Shown here one piece after another: positions 25,249-35,376 of a stretch of DNA of 64,000 nt. Position numbers and translations under genes: made by a program. The first letter of the stretch is position 1. The number at the start of each line of letters is the position of its first letter. A model generated the notes under the pieces. It saw nothing but the letters and a program-made list of their open reading frames with translations, ran no database searches and had not been told where the DNA came from. The stretch comes from Bog-756 sp963730685 (GTDB lineage Bacteria; Actinomycetota; Acidimicrobiia; Acidimicrobiales; RAAP-2), in assembly GCA_963730685.1 (NCBI GenBank), contig CAVSSP010000001.1, forward strand, positions 1,550,001-1,614,000. The letters run 5' to 3'.

Positions 25249-26316
25249 ATGGCTCTGACCGATGCCGAGGCGGAAACCGTCGCCGACGTCCGCAGCGTGG
25301 ACCTGAGCGTGGTCATCCCGCTCTACAACGAAGAGGAGAGCATCGATCTCGCCGTCAAAGAGGTGCTCGGGATCCTCTCCGACCTGCCCCTCACCTCGGA
25401 GCTGATCCTGGTCAACGACGGCAGCACCGATACGACCGGTGCGAAGGCGCTGGCCTGGCACGACGCCGATCCCCGGGTCAGGGTCATCGAGTTCCGCCGC
25501 AACTTCGGCCAGACCGCCGGCATCAGCGCCGGGTTCGAGCACGCCGCCGGTCGGGTGGTCGTGGTCATGGACGGCGACCAGCAGAACGATCCCGCCGACA
25601 TCCCGACCCTGCTGGCCGCCCTCGAGGACGGCTACGACGTGGCATCGGGATGGCGGGCCGACCGCAAGGACAAGCTCATCATGCGGCGGCTGCCCTCGCA
25701 GGCGGCGAACTCGCTCATCTCGCGGGTCACCGGGCTCAAGCTCCACGACTACGGGTGCACCCTGAAGGCGTACGACAAAGAGGTGATCGACCGGCTCGAG
25801 CTGTTCGGTGAGCTCCACCGGTTCATTCCGGCGCTGGCCCTCATCGCCGGGGCCAAGGTGGTGGAGATCCCCGTCAACCATCGGGCCCGTGAGCACGGGA
25901 GCTCCAAGTACGGCATCTCCCGCATGCCCCGGGTCGTGCTCGACCTGGTCACCGTCAAGTTCCTCATCGGCTACCGCCAGAGGCCGATGCAGTTCTTCGG
26001 CCGGCTGTCGATGGCGTCGGTCGGGCTGGCCGGGGCCAGTGCCGGATGGTCGGCCGTCCGTTCACTCCGGGGCTCGCCGAAGCGGGGGAGCGGGCCGGCG
26101 GCCCCCCTCCTCATCGGGGCCGTCCAGCTGGCGTCGTTCGGACTCATCGGGGAGATGCTGACCCGGCTCTACTTCAAGGACTCCGCGCAACGGCCCTACG
26201 TGGTCCGGAGCGTGACGGGTGACGGGAGCTCGCCGCTGCGGGCGGTCCCCCATCTCGACGAGGGCACCGGAAACGGTGGGGGAACCTTCGTCGGAGGGGG
26301 AACGGAGGCTGAGTGA
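25249..26316 (+). CDS. GT2 family glycosyltransferase, polyprenyl-phosphate type with two C-terminal helices
   Basis: Resembles dolichol/undecaprenyl-phosphate sugar transferases (GtrB/ArnC-like). LSVVIPLYNEEESIDLAV opens the GT-A domain, VNDGSTD and VVVMDGDQQNDPADIP are the nucleotide and metal sites, and NHRAREHGSSKYG near residue 215 is the conserved acceptor loop. Two hydrophobic segments at about residues 255-310 anchor it to the membrane. It should load a sugar onto polyprenyl phosphate for extracellular glycosylation. The ATG at 25249 is preferred; a GTG six bases upstream is also possible. The stop overlaps the next gene (GTGA). Confidence 0.85.
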   Translation: MALTDAEAETVADVRSVDLSVVIPLYNEEESIDLAVKEVLGILSDLPLTSELILVNDGSTDTTGAKALAWHDADPRVRVIEFRRNFGQTAGISAGFEHAAGRVVVVMDGDQQNDPADIPTLLAALEDGYDVASGWRADRKDKLIMRRLPSQAANSLISRVTGLKLHDYGCTLKAYDKEVIDRLELFGELHRFIPALALIAGAKVVEIPVNHRAREHGSSKYGISRMPRVVLDLVTVKFLIGYRQRPMQFFGRLSMASVGLAGASAGWSAVRSLRGSPKRGSGPAAPLLIGAVQLASFGLIGEMLTRLYFKDSAQRPYVVRSVTGDGSSPLRAVPHLDEGTGNGGGTFVGGGTEAE

Positions 26317-27428
26317 CCGCGTCGCGGTGGGTTTCCGCATACGACCTGCTGACCGTCCGCGCCCCGGCCCCGGCGCCGATCGACAGGAGAGGGGCCGCGC
26401 TGGCTCCCGTGCTGGCGCTGGCCGAGCCACCGGCCAAGACCCGGCGCGTCGCCCCCATGACCGTCGTCCGGATCGTGGTCACCGCCGGCGCCTTCGCCCT
26501 CATCGCCCGCAAGATCGGCTTCGGTGCCGTCCTCCACGCCCTGTCGGAGTCCAATCCGGCCCTGCTGGCGGCGGGGTATGCGGTCGCCGTCATCACCATC
26601 TTGATCACCGTCCGCCAGTGGCACGGGCTGTCCAACGCCAACGGGGTGCCGTGCACCTACCGGCGGTGCCTCCACCTCGAGCTGGGGGGTGACGTGTTCG
26701 ACGCCGCCCTGCCCAGCTCCATCGGTGGTGACTTCATTCGGGCCACCTCGCTGCCCGAGACCCCGGACCAACGCGTCCCGGCCGCGGCGTCGGTGGTGCT
26801 CCGCCGCCTGTGCAACTTCCCGGGCATGATCATCCTCACCGCCGTCGGGCTGCTGGCCACCGTCGAGGTCGGCTACGCCGGGCGGATCCGCCCCTACGCC
26901 CTCTGTGTCGTGGCCGGCGGGGTCGTCCTGGTGGCGTCGTCGTTGAGCCCCGCCCTCGGGCGGATGAGCCGGTGGGGGATCCTGAAGCGCGGCCCGGGCG
27001 CCGCCGTGTCCAAGCTGCTGGCCACCCTCCACGAGTTCCGGGGCCAGCGCCGCGACCTCCTCCGTGCCACCGGCCGGGGGCTGGTGTTCTGGGTCTTCGT
27101 GGTGGCCAGCCAGTCCCTGTTCATCCTGGCCGTCGGCATCCACGTCACCCTGGCCTACAGCGCCCTGGTCATCACCACCGCCACCGCCGTCACCATGGTC
27201 CCCATCTCGCTGGGCGGGTACGGCCTGCGCGAAGGGGCCTTCGCCGCCTTTCTGGCCGCCGGCGGGCACGCCACCGGCGCCCAGGGCGCGGCCGTCGGCA
27301 TCTGCATCACCGTGCAGACGCTGGCCCTCGGCGTCATCGGCATCCCCTTCTACCTGACCATCCGGTCGCGCAAGCGGCGGCCGGTCGCCCTGGTGGCGCC
27401 GCCCGAGACGGCCGTGGGGGCGGCGTGA
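26313..27428 (+). CDS. Lysylphosphatidylglycerol synthase TM-region-like (UPF0104/AglD-type) membrane protein
   Basis: A 371-residue integral membrane protein with about 7-8 hydrophobic segments after a cytoplasmic N-terminus of about 45 residues. LPSSIGGDFIRA near residue 130 and PISLGGYGLREGAFAAFL near residue 293 are the conserved loops of this family. Members without the synthetase domain occur in glycan loci and may be glycolipid flippases. The GTG start overlaps the GT2 stop, and its TGA overlaps the ATG of the following GT4 gene, so the three genes are translationally coupled. Confidence 0.8.
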   Translation: MTASRWVSAYDLLTVRAPAPAPIDRRGAALAPVLALAEPPAKTRRVAPMTVVRIVVTAGAFALIARKIGFGAVLHALSESNPALLAAGYAVAVITILITVRQWHGLSNANGVPCTYRRCLHLELGGDVFDAALPSSIGGDFIRATSLPETPDQRVPAAASVVLRRLCNFPGMIILTAVGLLATVEVGYAGRIRPYALCVVAGGVVLVASSLSPALGRMSRWGILKRGPGAAVSKLLATLHEFRGQRRDLLRATGRGLVFWVFVVASQSLFILAVGIHVTLAYSALVITTATAVTMVPISLGGYGLREGAFAAFLAAGGHATGAQGAAVGICITVQTLALGVIGIPFYLTIRSRKRRPVALVAPPETAVGAA

Positions 27429-28717
27429 TGCGCGTCCTCATGGTGTCGCCCCACCCCGTCTACTCACCCCGCGGGACCCCGATCAGCGTGTTCAACCGGT
27501 GCGTGGCGCTGTCCGCCCTCGGCCACCGGGTCGACCTGGTCACCTACCCGGTGGGGGAGGACCGCCCGGTCGACGGCCTCCGCTACCTGCGGGCGGCGGT
27601 GCCCGGCGTGCGGACCGTGGCCGTCGGGCCCTCGACCGCCAAGTTCGTCCTCAACGGCGCCGTGACCGTGCGGTCGCTGTGGGAGGCGGCCCGGGGGCGG
27701 GGCCGGTACGACGTCGTCCACACCCACGAGGAGGCGGGCCTGTTCGGACCGGCCCTGGCCCGGCTGGCCGGTGCCCCCCACGTCTACGACATGGGCAACG
27801 ACTGGGCCGACGTGCTGGGCAACTACGGGCTCGGCCCACGCAACCCGGTGACCCGGCTGTCCGAGGTCCTGGAGAACGCGGTGATCCGCCACTCCGACGT
27901 GGTCGTGGCCCACTTCCCCGTCATCGCCCAGCGCGTCCGTGCCGCCACCTCCACGCCCGTCGAGACGGTCTGCAACATCTCGCTGGAGGCCGACCCCGAC
28001 CCGGCCACGGTGTCGGCGGTCCGCCGCTCGTGGGCACCCGAAGGCACCAAGGTCATCCTCTACACCGGCACCCTCGAGCCCTACCAGGGCGTGCCGCTCC
28101 TGTTGGAGTCGATGGTGGCCGTCTCCCGCAGCCATCCCGAGGCGGTGCTGGTGGTGGCCGGCGGGCGGCCCGACCAGATGGAGGCCCTCCATGCCCTGGC
28201 CGACGAGCTCGGGGTGGCCGGCCAGGTGCGGATCGTCGGGCAGGTGCCGGCCACGCTCATCCCCGCGTGCCTCGGGGCCGCCGACATCCTGGTGTCGCCG
28301 CGGGAGCGGGGGAGCAACACCCCGCTCAAGATCTTCTCCTACCTGCGCTCGGGCCGGCCCATCGTGGCCACCGACATCATCAGCCACACCCAGATCCTGG
28401 ACGGGCAGTCGTGCGTGCTGGTCCCGCCGACGGCCACCGGCCTGGCCGGCGGCATCGAGGGACTGCTGGAGGACGGGCCCCTGCGCACCAGTGCCGTCGA
28501 GGGGGCCGCGTCGCTCCGCTCCCACTACGGGATCGAGCAGTACGTGGCCGGTGTGGCCGCCGCCTACGCCCACGTGGGTGGGGACCCGGTCGATGCCCCG
28601 GCCGTCGAGCAGGCGGCCACCCGCGTCCGCCGGTCCACCGACTCGGCGGTGGGGGACACCGCCGACGAGCGGTCGTGGAACGAGTTCTCCGATGCGCCCC
28701 TGGGCGTGCCGGCGTGA
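27428..28717 (+). CDS. GT4 family glycosyltransferase
   Basis: A 429-residue GT-B fold enzyme. VSPHPVYSPRGTPISVFNR is the N-terminal Gly loop, VVHTHEEAGLFGPALARL follows near residue 97, LYTGTLEPYQGVPLLLESM opens the donor-binding half, and ERGSNTPLKIFSYLRSGRP carries the conserved region where nucleotide-sugar is bound. The start at 27428 overlaps the previous stop (TGATG). The C-terminal about 45 residues are polar and probably disordered. Sugar specificity cannot be read. Confidence 0.85.
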   Translation: MRVLMVSPHPVYSPRGTPISVFNRCVALSALGHRVDLVTYPVGEDRPVDGLRYLRAAVPGVRTVAVGPSTAKFVLNGAVTVRSLWEAARGRGRYDVVHTHEEAGLFGPALARLAGAPHVYDMGNDWADVLGNYGLGPRNPVTRLSEVLENAVIRHSDVVVAHFPVIAQRVRAATSTPVETVCNISLEADPDPATVSAVRRSWAPEGTKVILYTGTLEPYQGVPLLLESMVAVSRSHPEAVLVVAGGRPDQMEALHALADELGVAGQVRIVGQVPATLIPACLGAADILVSPRERGSNTPLKIFSYLRSGRPIVATDIISHTQILDGQSCVLVPPTATGLAGGIEGLLEDGPLRTSAVEGAASLRSHYGIEQYVAGVAAAYAHVGGDPVDAPAVEQAATRVRRSTDSAVGDTADERSWNEFSDAPLGVPA

Positions 28718-28775
28718 TCAGGAGGGGAAACGGTGGAGTGCACCACATGAGAGCGGACAACCGAGAGGAGATCCC

Positions 28776-29741
28776 ATGAGAGTCGTCGTCACCGGAGCCG
28801 CAGGATTCATCGGCAGTCATCTGAGCGAGGCGCTGTGCGCGTCCGGGCACCAGGTGCTCGGGGTCGACTGCATCACCGACTACTACGACCCCATGGAGAA
28901 GCGCCGCAACCTGATGGGCCTGACCCGGCTGCCGGGCTTCTCCTTCGAGGAGGCCGACCTGCGGACGGCCGACCTCCGCCCGCTCATCGACAGCGCTGCC
29001 GTCGTCTTCCACCAGGCCGGGCAGCCCGGCGTGCGCAAGTCGTGGTCGACCGGGTTCAACGACTACTGCGAGCACAACGTGAAGGCCACCCAGCGCCTGC
29101 TGGAGGCGGCCCGGGCAGTCGGCACCGAGCGTGTCGTCTACGCCTCGTCCTCGTCGGTGTACGGCAACGCGCCGTCCTACCCGACCCGGGAGACCGACCT
29201 CCCCCGTCCGTTCAGCCCCTACGGGGTCACCAAACTGGCGGCCGAGCACCTGTGCGGTCTCTACGCCGCCAACTGGGGCGTCCCCACCGTCTCCCTCCGG
29301 TACTTCACCGTCTACGGCCCCCGCCAGCGTCCCGACATGGCCATGCGCCGGCTGGCCGACGCCGCCGTGACCGGCACGCCCTTCAACCTGTTCGGCAACG
29401 GGCGCCAGGTGCGCGACTTCACCTACGTGTCCGACGTGGTGGCCGCCAACCTGGCCGCCGGCTTCGGGGACGTCCCCCCGGGGACGATCGTGAACGTCGC
29501 CGGCGGCTCGAACGCGGTGATGGCCGATGTGATCGAGATGATCGGCAACCTGGCCGGGGCCCCCATCCGGCTCGAGCGGTCCGGCAGCGAGGCCGGCGAC
29601 GTGCAGCGGACCGGCGGCTCCACCGAGCGGGCCCACGAGCTCCTCGGCTGGGAGCCCCGGGTGAGCCTGGTGGACGGCCTGGCCGCCCAGGTGGCCTGGT
29701 CGCAGTCGATGATCGGCTCGAGCGAAGTACAGGTGGCATAG
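28776..29741 (+). CDS. NAD-dependent nucleotide-sugar epimerase/dehydratase (UDP-glucuronate 4-epimerase-like)
   Basis: An extended short-chain dehydrogenase of 321 residues. VVVTGAAGFIGSHLSEAL binds NAD, SSSVYGN gives the catalytic Ser, and SPYGVTKLAAEHL contains the catalytic Tyr and Lys. The stretch DYYDPMEKRRNL after the second strand is typical of UDP-glucuronate 4-epimerases, which fits the dehydrogenase at 23787 as supplier of UDP-glucuronate. GAGAGGAG lies before the ATG. There are 58 bp between it and the GT4 gene, so it probably belongs to the same transcription unit. Other UDP-hexose 4-epimerase activities cannot be excluded. Confidence 0.82.
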   Translation: MRVVVTGAAGFIGSHLSEALCASGHQVLGVDCITDYYDPMEKRRNLMGLTRLPGFSFEEADLRTADLRPLIDSAAVVFHQAGQPGVRKSWSTGFNDYCEHNVKATQRLLEAARAVGTERVVYASSSSVYGNAPSYPTRETDLPRPFSPYGVTKLAAEHLCGLYAANWGVPTVSLRYFTVYGPRQRPDMAMRRLADAAVTGTPFNLFGNGRQVRDFTYVSDVVAANLAAGFGDVPPGTIVNVAGGSNAVMADVIEMIGNLAGAPIRLERSGSEAGDVQRTGGSTERAHELLGWEPRVSLVDGLAAQVAWSQSMIGSSEVQVA

Positions 29742-29825
29742 GGCCGGCCGGCCTCGAGGACGGCAGTGGAGTCGACGGAGTCAGTGGGCAGGGAATCGAC
29801 GGAGACCGGGAGAACGGGGGCAGTC

Positions 29826-32800
29826 ATGAGGGCATCGGTGGAGCGGAGGGGACCGGGTCGGCGGCGTGCCCTGGGCCGGATCAGGGCGGCCGCGGTCGGT
29901 CTGTTGCTGTTGACGCTGCTGCCCATCGCCGCGCTCGTCGTCACCCCCCGGACGGCCGGTGCCGACCTCACCACCAACAACAGCGATCTCCTGCGCACGG
30001 GCTGGTATCCGGATGAATCGGCACTTTCGCCCCAGACCGTCGAGGGGGGCTCGTTCGGACAGCTGTTCAACTCGTCGGTCAACGGAGAGGTGCTCGCCCA
30101 GCCGCTGGTGTCGAACAACACCCTGCTGGTCGCCACCGAGAGCAACTACGTCTACGGACTGGCCCCCCGCACGGGCGCGCCGCTGTGGAGCAACTACCTG
30201 GGGGCGCCCCTGGTACAGGCCACCGACGGGCACATCAGCAGTTGCACCGACATCGTCCCGACCATCGGCGTCACCTCGACGCCCGTCGTCGATCCGGCCA
30301 CCAACATCATGTACCTGGTCAGCCAGACGGTGGTGAACGGGGTGCCCCAGTTCTACATGCACGCCCTGTCGGTCGCCACCGGGGCCGAGGAGCCCGGTTT
30401 CCCCGTCCTGATCGGCGGCACCGCCGACAACGACCCGACCCACGTGTTCACCGCCGGCGACCAGCTCCAGCGGCCCGGGCTGCTCCTCATGAACGGCGTG
30501 GTCTACGCCGCCTTCGGCGCCCACTGCTGGATCGCCCCCGAGGAGGGCTGGGTCTTCGGCGTGTCCGCCGTCGGGCAGTCCAACGCCGGCCAGATCACCG
30601 CCCGTTGGTCCGACGAGGCCGGTGTCTCCCAGACCAACCCCGACGGACCGGGCGGCGGAATCTGGATGTCGGGGTCCGGCCTCGTCTCGGACGGGCCGGG
30701 ACAGATCGTCCTCGCCACCGGTACCGGGGTGACGGCGTCACAGCCGACGCCCGACTCGGCGGTGCCCAACACGCTGGCCCAGAGCATCCTCCGGCTCCAG
30801 GTGCAGCCCAACGGCTCGTTGAAGGCCACGGACTTCTTCACGCCCTATGACGGTGCCGCCCTCGACGACGACGACTCCGACATCGGTTCGGGAGGCGTCG
30901 TCGGGCTCCCACCCCAGTACTTCGGCACCGCTGCCCACCCGAACCTGTTCGTGCAGGTCGGCAAACAGGGCCAGCTCTACCTGCTGGACGCCAAGCACCT
31001 GGGCGGGTACCAGCAGGGGACGGCCGGTTCGGACAACGTCGTGTACGAGGCCCAGAACTACGGCGTGTGGGGCAAGCCGGCCGTGTGGCCGGGTGACGGC
31101 GGGTGGATCTACCTCACCACCGCGTCGGGGAGCCACGGCGCCGGCCAACTCGAGGCCCTCAAGTACGGACTCGACGCCAACGGCAACCCGACCCTGTCCG
31201 AACAGGGGGTGAGTGCCGACCAGTTCGGGTACGGGTCCAGCGCCGTGTCGGTCACCTCGTCGGGCACCACCTCGGGGTCGGCGCTGGTCTGGACCATGTG
31301 GATCCCCGCCGACTCGGCCTCCACCGGCGCGTCGGCCCAGTTGCGGGCCTACAACCCGATTCCCGTGAACGGCACCATGCAGATGGTCTGGAGCGCCCCC
31401 ATCGGCTTCGGCACCAAGTTCGCACCTCCGTCCGTCGCCAACGGGGTGGTCTACGTCGGCACCCGCGACGGCCATGTCGAAGGGTTCGGCTCGCCGGTGC
31501 CGTCGCCGCTGTCCACCCCGGGTGTCACCTTCCCCACCACGGTCCTCGGCCAGTCGTCCACGGCCACCGAGACCTTCACGGCCAACAGCCAGGTGACCGT
31601 CAACTCGGTGGCGGCCTCGGGGCCCTTCGCCGCCGGTGCCCCGACACCCCCGGTGGGCACCGTCCTCAGTGCCGGCCAGACGTTCTCGGTCCCGGTGACG
31701 TTCACCCCGACCACGCCAGGGTCCGAGGGCGGAGCCCTGTCCCTCGGCACCTCGGAGGGGGCGGAGAACTACTCGTTGTCGGGGACGGCCGAATCGGCCA
31801 GCGCCGATCTGGTGGCGTCCCCCACCTCGATCAGCTTCGGCGGGGTGGAGGTCGGGCAGGACTCGACGGGGACCGTCATCTTGAGCAACGAAGGGGCCAA
31901 GACCCTCACCGTCAATTCGGTCAGCCCGCTCAACGCCCCCTACAGCGTGGTGGGACTGCCGGCGGCGGGCGCCACCATCGCCAGCGGGCAGAGCATCACC
32001 GCCACCGTCACCTTCGCCCCCACCGGGGTCGGGCAGTACGACACCGCCATCGACATCCAGAGCACCGGCGGGGGCAGCACCATCTTCATCGACGGGGAGG
32101 GGGGCACTCCTCCGCTCATGCAGGTGTCGCAGGAGAACATCGAGTTCGGGACGGTCCCCGTCGGCGTGACCGCCACCCAGAGCTTCACGGTCCAGAACGT
32201 GGGCGGCACCGCCCTCACCATCGACAAGGCGAAACCACCGGTGGGCAACGCCAACTACGCCCCGGTCACCTCCCTCGGCGAAGGAACGGTCATCGAGCCC
32301 GGTCAGTCACTCGTCGAGCAGGTCGACTTCACGCCCACCGCCACCGGTGACCAGACGGCCAGCTGGCTCATCCAGGGCGACGACGGCTCCGGCCTCCAGA
32401 CCGTCAACTTCGACGGCACCGGCTCGGCGCCCCCGGTGCCCGGCCTGTCCATCGGCGACACCGACGTCAACCTGCCGACCACCGGATCCGTGGTGACCGA
32501 CTTCCCGGTGAGCCTGACGGCGGCCAGCCCCACCCCGGTGACGGTGACCTATGCCACCAAGGACGGCTCGGCCACGGCGGCGGCGGGAAATTACGTGGCC
32601 ACCTCGGGCACCCTGACCATTCCGGCCGGCCAGACCTCGGCCAGCATCCCGGTCACCGTCAACGGGTTCACCGCCTCGGCCACCCAGTCCTTCTACGTCA
32701 CCCTGGCCAAACCGACGGGAGCGGTGCTGGCCGGTGGGCAGGGCCGGGCGTACCTGGCCAACCTGGTCCTTCCGGCATCGGTCGGGGTCACCGACACGAC

Positions 32801-35285
32801 CGTGGCCGCCCCGGCCACGGGGGCGACCGCCTCGATGGTGTTCACCGTGACCGCCACCCAGCTCAACCCCGGACAGACCTTCACGGTGCAGGCGGCCACC
32901 GCCGACGGCACCGCCACGGCGGCCTCGGGGGCGTACACCCCGGTGAGCACCACCTTGACCTTCTCGTCGGCCGACCCGGTCCAGACGGTGACCGTGCCGG
33001 TGCTGAAGGCTCCACCGGCCGGCACCAACACCAACATCGCCCTCAATCTCTCCGCCGTCTCCTCGGGAGCCGACATCGCCGACAAGCAGGGCATCGGCAC
33101 CATCCTGGGCGGCGGCACCCCGCCCCTCCCGGCCGTCTACGTGGACAATACGGCCGTGGCCCGGCCGAGCAGCGGCACCACGACCGCCACCGTCACCCTG
33201 AAGCTGTACCCTCCGTCGACCCAGGTGGTCCAGGTCCTGGCCCAGACGGCCACCAACAGCACCCTGGTGTCGGGGACCGACTTCGTCCCGGTGCCGGCCG
33301 ACTCGGTGACGTTCCAGCCCGGGCAGACCGTCCAGACGATCCCGGTGACCATCAACGGCTCGGCCACCAGCTCCGGCACCGGCACCGTGGCCATCGGAAT
33401 CTCCAAAGCCACCAACGCCGTCACCGGCAACGCCGGCGCCAAGGTCTACGTGGTCAGTCCCATCCGCCACCAGTTCGTGGCCGCGCAGTCGACGACGGGC
33501 TGGGTCAGTCCCTCGCAGCCGACCACGGTCGACGTGCCGGTGACCCTCGAGTCGGCCTCGGCCACGGACACCACCGTGACGGCCACCACGGCCAACGGCA
33601 CCGCCCTGGCGGGAACCAACTACACGTCGACCTCGGGCCCGGTGACCATCCCGGCGGGCCAGACCGAGGCGGTCGTCCCGGTCACCATCGCCGCAGAGCC
33701 GTCGGGCTCGCCCACCAGGACGTTCTCCGACACCCTCAGTGGAGCGCCCAGCGGCACCGTCATCGTGGACCCGACCGCCACCGTCACCTTGTTGGCATCG
33801 ACCACCAACACCACGGTGGCGCCCACCCCCACCGCACCGACGCTGGTCGACCAGACACCACCGACCACCGCCGCCGGCAACACGCCCTACGCCTACACCT
33901 TCACCGCCACCGGGTACCCGACACCGTCCTTCAGCATCCTGGAGGGCGGCGACCTTCCCCCGGGCATCACCTTGGACCCGACCGGCATCCTGGCCGGCAG
34001 CCCGGATCAGGACGGGTCCTACACCTTCGAGGTGGCCGCCGGTAACGGCGTGGGTCTGGCGGCCGTGTCGGCACCGATCACCATCACCGTGTCGGGGGCG
34101 TCCACCCCACCCGCCTTCGTGAACGACAGCCCGCCGTCGAGTGCGACGGTCGGAACGCCGTTCACCTACACCTTCACCGCCTCGGGTTCGCCGGCACCGA
34201 CCTTCACGGTGAGCAGTGGCGCACTGCCACCCGGACTGACCCTCCAGACCCTGACCGGCGTGCTGAGCGGGACGCCGACCACGACGGGCACCTACAACTT
34301 CCAGATCCAGGCGGCCAACACCAGCGGGGGGAACCCCGACATCACCCCCACCATCACCATCGGCGTCGGCAGTGGTTCGGCCGCGCCCTCGATCACCACC
34401 ACGGCCACCTCGACGTCGGTGCAGGTGGGCCAGAGCCTGTCCTTCGCCGTGACCGCCAGCGGCCAGCCCACACCGGCGCTCAGTGTGGCCGGCACCCTGC
34501 CGGCCGGAATCTCATTCGTCGACAACGGGAACGGGACCGGCACCTTCAGCGGCACGCCGCCCAACGGAGCCGAGGGCAGCTATCCGGTCACCATCACGGC
34601 GGCCAACAGCGTCTCGCCGGCGGCCACCAAGGCGTTCACGATCGTCGTCACCGGCATCGCCCCGGCGTTCGTGAACGAATCGGCGCCGACCACGGCGTCG
34701 GTGGGCGTGGCCTACAGCTACGCCTACACGGCCATCGGGGATCCGGCCCCGACCTTCAGCCTGGCCAGCGGCACGCTCCCGCCCGGCCTGACCATCGCCG
34801 CCGGCGGCACCCTGAGTGGGAAGCCGGCGGCCATGGGGACCTACATGTTCACCATCCAGGCGGCCAATGCCAGTGGCACGCCGGCCGTGTCGCCGGACCA
34901 GACCGTCACCGTGTCGGCGGCCTCCTCGACGGCGGACATGGAGATGATCCTGACCGGCCCGGCATCGGTGGCCGTCAACGGCACCGCCACCTACGGAGTG
35001 GCGGCCAAGAACCTGGGACCGAGCACGGCCACCGGCGTCGAGGCCATCCTCACCGTCCCGTCCGACATGAAGGTCACCACGGTCCCGGCCGGCGTGACCT
35101 ACTCCAACGGACAGTGCGTGCTGACCGCCGCCAGCCTGGGCAGCGGCGCGGACATCAAGTTCCAGGTCGCCCTGACGGCACTGTCCCTGGGCACGGCCAC
35201 GCTCACCGCCTCGACATCGTCGGCGCTCAGCGATCCGGCTCCGGCCAACAACACCGAGACGTTGTCGACCATCATCAAATCCTGA
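29826..35285 (+). CDS. Giant secreted multidomain surface protein (beta-propeller, ASH, Calx-beta-like, Ig-like, DUF11-like)
   Basis: A 1,819-residue exported protein with a signal sequence near residues 12-42. In order: a PQQ/quinoprotein-like beta-propeller (about 45-560); three ASH/choice-of-anchor-D-like domains with ISFGGVEVGQDSTGTVIL and IEFGTVPVGVTATQSF (about 570-870); about four Calx-beta-like repeats (about 875-1330, with ATAAAGNYVATSGTLTIPAG); about four putative Ig (He_PIG) repeats with FTVSSGALPPGLTL (about 1345-1710); and a C-terminal DUF11-like domain (AAKNLGPSTATGVEAIL). No sorting motif or C-terminal helix is visible. The ATG at 29826 follows a GGGGG ribosome-like site. It is likely an adhesin or cell-surface scaffold. 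Confidence 0.8.
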   Translation: MRASVERRGPGRRRALGRIRAAAVGLLLLTLLPIAALVVTPRTAGADLTTNNSDLLRTGWYPDESALSPQTVEGGSFGQLFNSSVNGEVLAQPLVSNNTLLVATESNYVYGLAPRTGAPLWSNYLGAPLVQATDGHISSCTDIVPTIGVTSTPVVDPATNIMYLVSQTVVNGVPQFYMHALSVATGAEEPGFPVLIGGTADNDPTHVFTAGDQLQRPGLLLMNGVVYAAFGAHCWIAPEEGWVFGVSAVGQSNAGQITARWSDEAGVSQTNPDGPGGGIWMSGSGLVSDGPGQIVLATGTGVTASQPTPDSAVPNTLAQSILRLQVQPNGSLKATDFFTPYDGAALDDDDSDIGSGGVVGLPPQYFGTAAHPNLFVQVGKQGQLYLLDAKHLGGYQQGTAGSDNVVYEAQNYGVWGKPAVWPGDGGWIYLTTASGSHGAGQLEALKYGLDANGNPTLSEQGVSADQFGYGSSAVSVTSSGTTSGSALVWTMWIPADSASTGASAQLRAYNPIPVNGTMQMVWSAPIGFGTKFAPPSVANGVVYVGTRDGHVEGFGSPVPSPLSTPGVTFPTTVLGQSSTATETFTANSQVTVNSVAASGPFAAGAPTPPVGTVLSAGQTFSVPVTFTPTTPGSEGGALSLGTSEGAENYSLSGTAESASADLVASPTSISFGGVEVGQDSTGTVILSNEGAKTLTVNSVSPLNAPYSVVGLPAAGATIASGQSITATVTFAPTGVGQYDTAIDIQSTGGGSTIFIDGEGGTPPLMQVSQENIEFGTVPVGVTATQSFTVQNVGGTALTIDKAKPPVGNANYAPVTSLGEGTVIEPGQSLVEQVDFTPTATGDQTASWLIQGDDGSGLQTVNFDGTGSAPPVPGLSIGDTDVNLPTTGSVVTDFPVSLTAASPTPVTVTYATKDGSATAAAGNYVATSGTLTIPAGQTSASIPVTVNGFTASATQSFYVTLAKPTGAVLAGGQGRAYLANLVLPASVGVTDTTVAAPATGATASMVFTVTATQLNPGQTFTVQAATADGTATAASGAYTPVSTTLTFSSADPVQTVTVPVLKAPPAGTNTNIALNLSAVSSGADIADKQGIGTILGGGTPPLPAVYVDNTAVARPSSGTTTATVTLKLYPPSTQVVQVLAQTATNSTLVSGTDFVPVPADSVTFQPGQTVQTIPVTINGSATSSGTGTVAIGISKATNAVTGNAGAKVYVVSPIRHQFVAAQSTTGWVSPSQPTTVDVPVTLESASATDTTVTATTANGTALAGTNYTSTSGPVTIPAGQTEAVVPVTIAAEPSGSPTRTFSDTLSGAPSGTVIVDPTATVTLLASTTNTTVAPTPTAPTLVDQTPPTTAAGNTPYAYTFTATGYPTPSFSILEGGDLPPGITLDPTGILAGSPDQDGSYTFEVAAGNGVGLAAVSAPITITVSGASTPPAFVNDSPPSSATVGTPFTYTFTASGSPAPTFTVSSGALPPGLTLQTLTGVLSGTPTTTGTYNFQIQAANTSGGNPDITPTITIGVGSGSAAPSITTTATSTSVQVGQSLSFAVTASGQPTPALSVAGTLPAGISFVDNGNGTGTFSGTPPNGAEGSYPVTITAANSVSPAATKAFTIVVTGIAPAFVNESAPTTASVGVAYSYAYTAIGDPAPTFSLASGTLPPGLTIAAGGTLSGKPAAMGTYMFTIQAANASGTPAVSPDQTVTVSAASSTADMEMILTGPASVAVNGTATYGVAAKNLGPSTATGVEAILTVPSDMKVTTVPAGVTYSNGQCVLTAASLGSGADIKFQVALTALSLGTATLTASTSSALSDPAPANNTETLSTIIKS

Positions 35286-35338
35286 CCCGTCCCCCCGGGG
35301 ATGCGCCGCCCGACGTGGGGCACCCTCCCCTCCGTGGG

Positions 35339-35357
35339 GTCCGGCCCTGGTCCGGAC
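35339..35357. terminator. Hairpin between convergent genes
   Basis: A perfect inverted repeat, GTCCGG-CCCTGGT-CCGGAC, lies between the convergent stops at 35285 and 35377. There is no T-tract, so it is at best a bidirectional, non-classical terminator. Confidence 0.35.
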
Positions 35358-35376
35358 GAACCGGGTGCCGGTGCGC

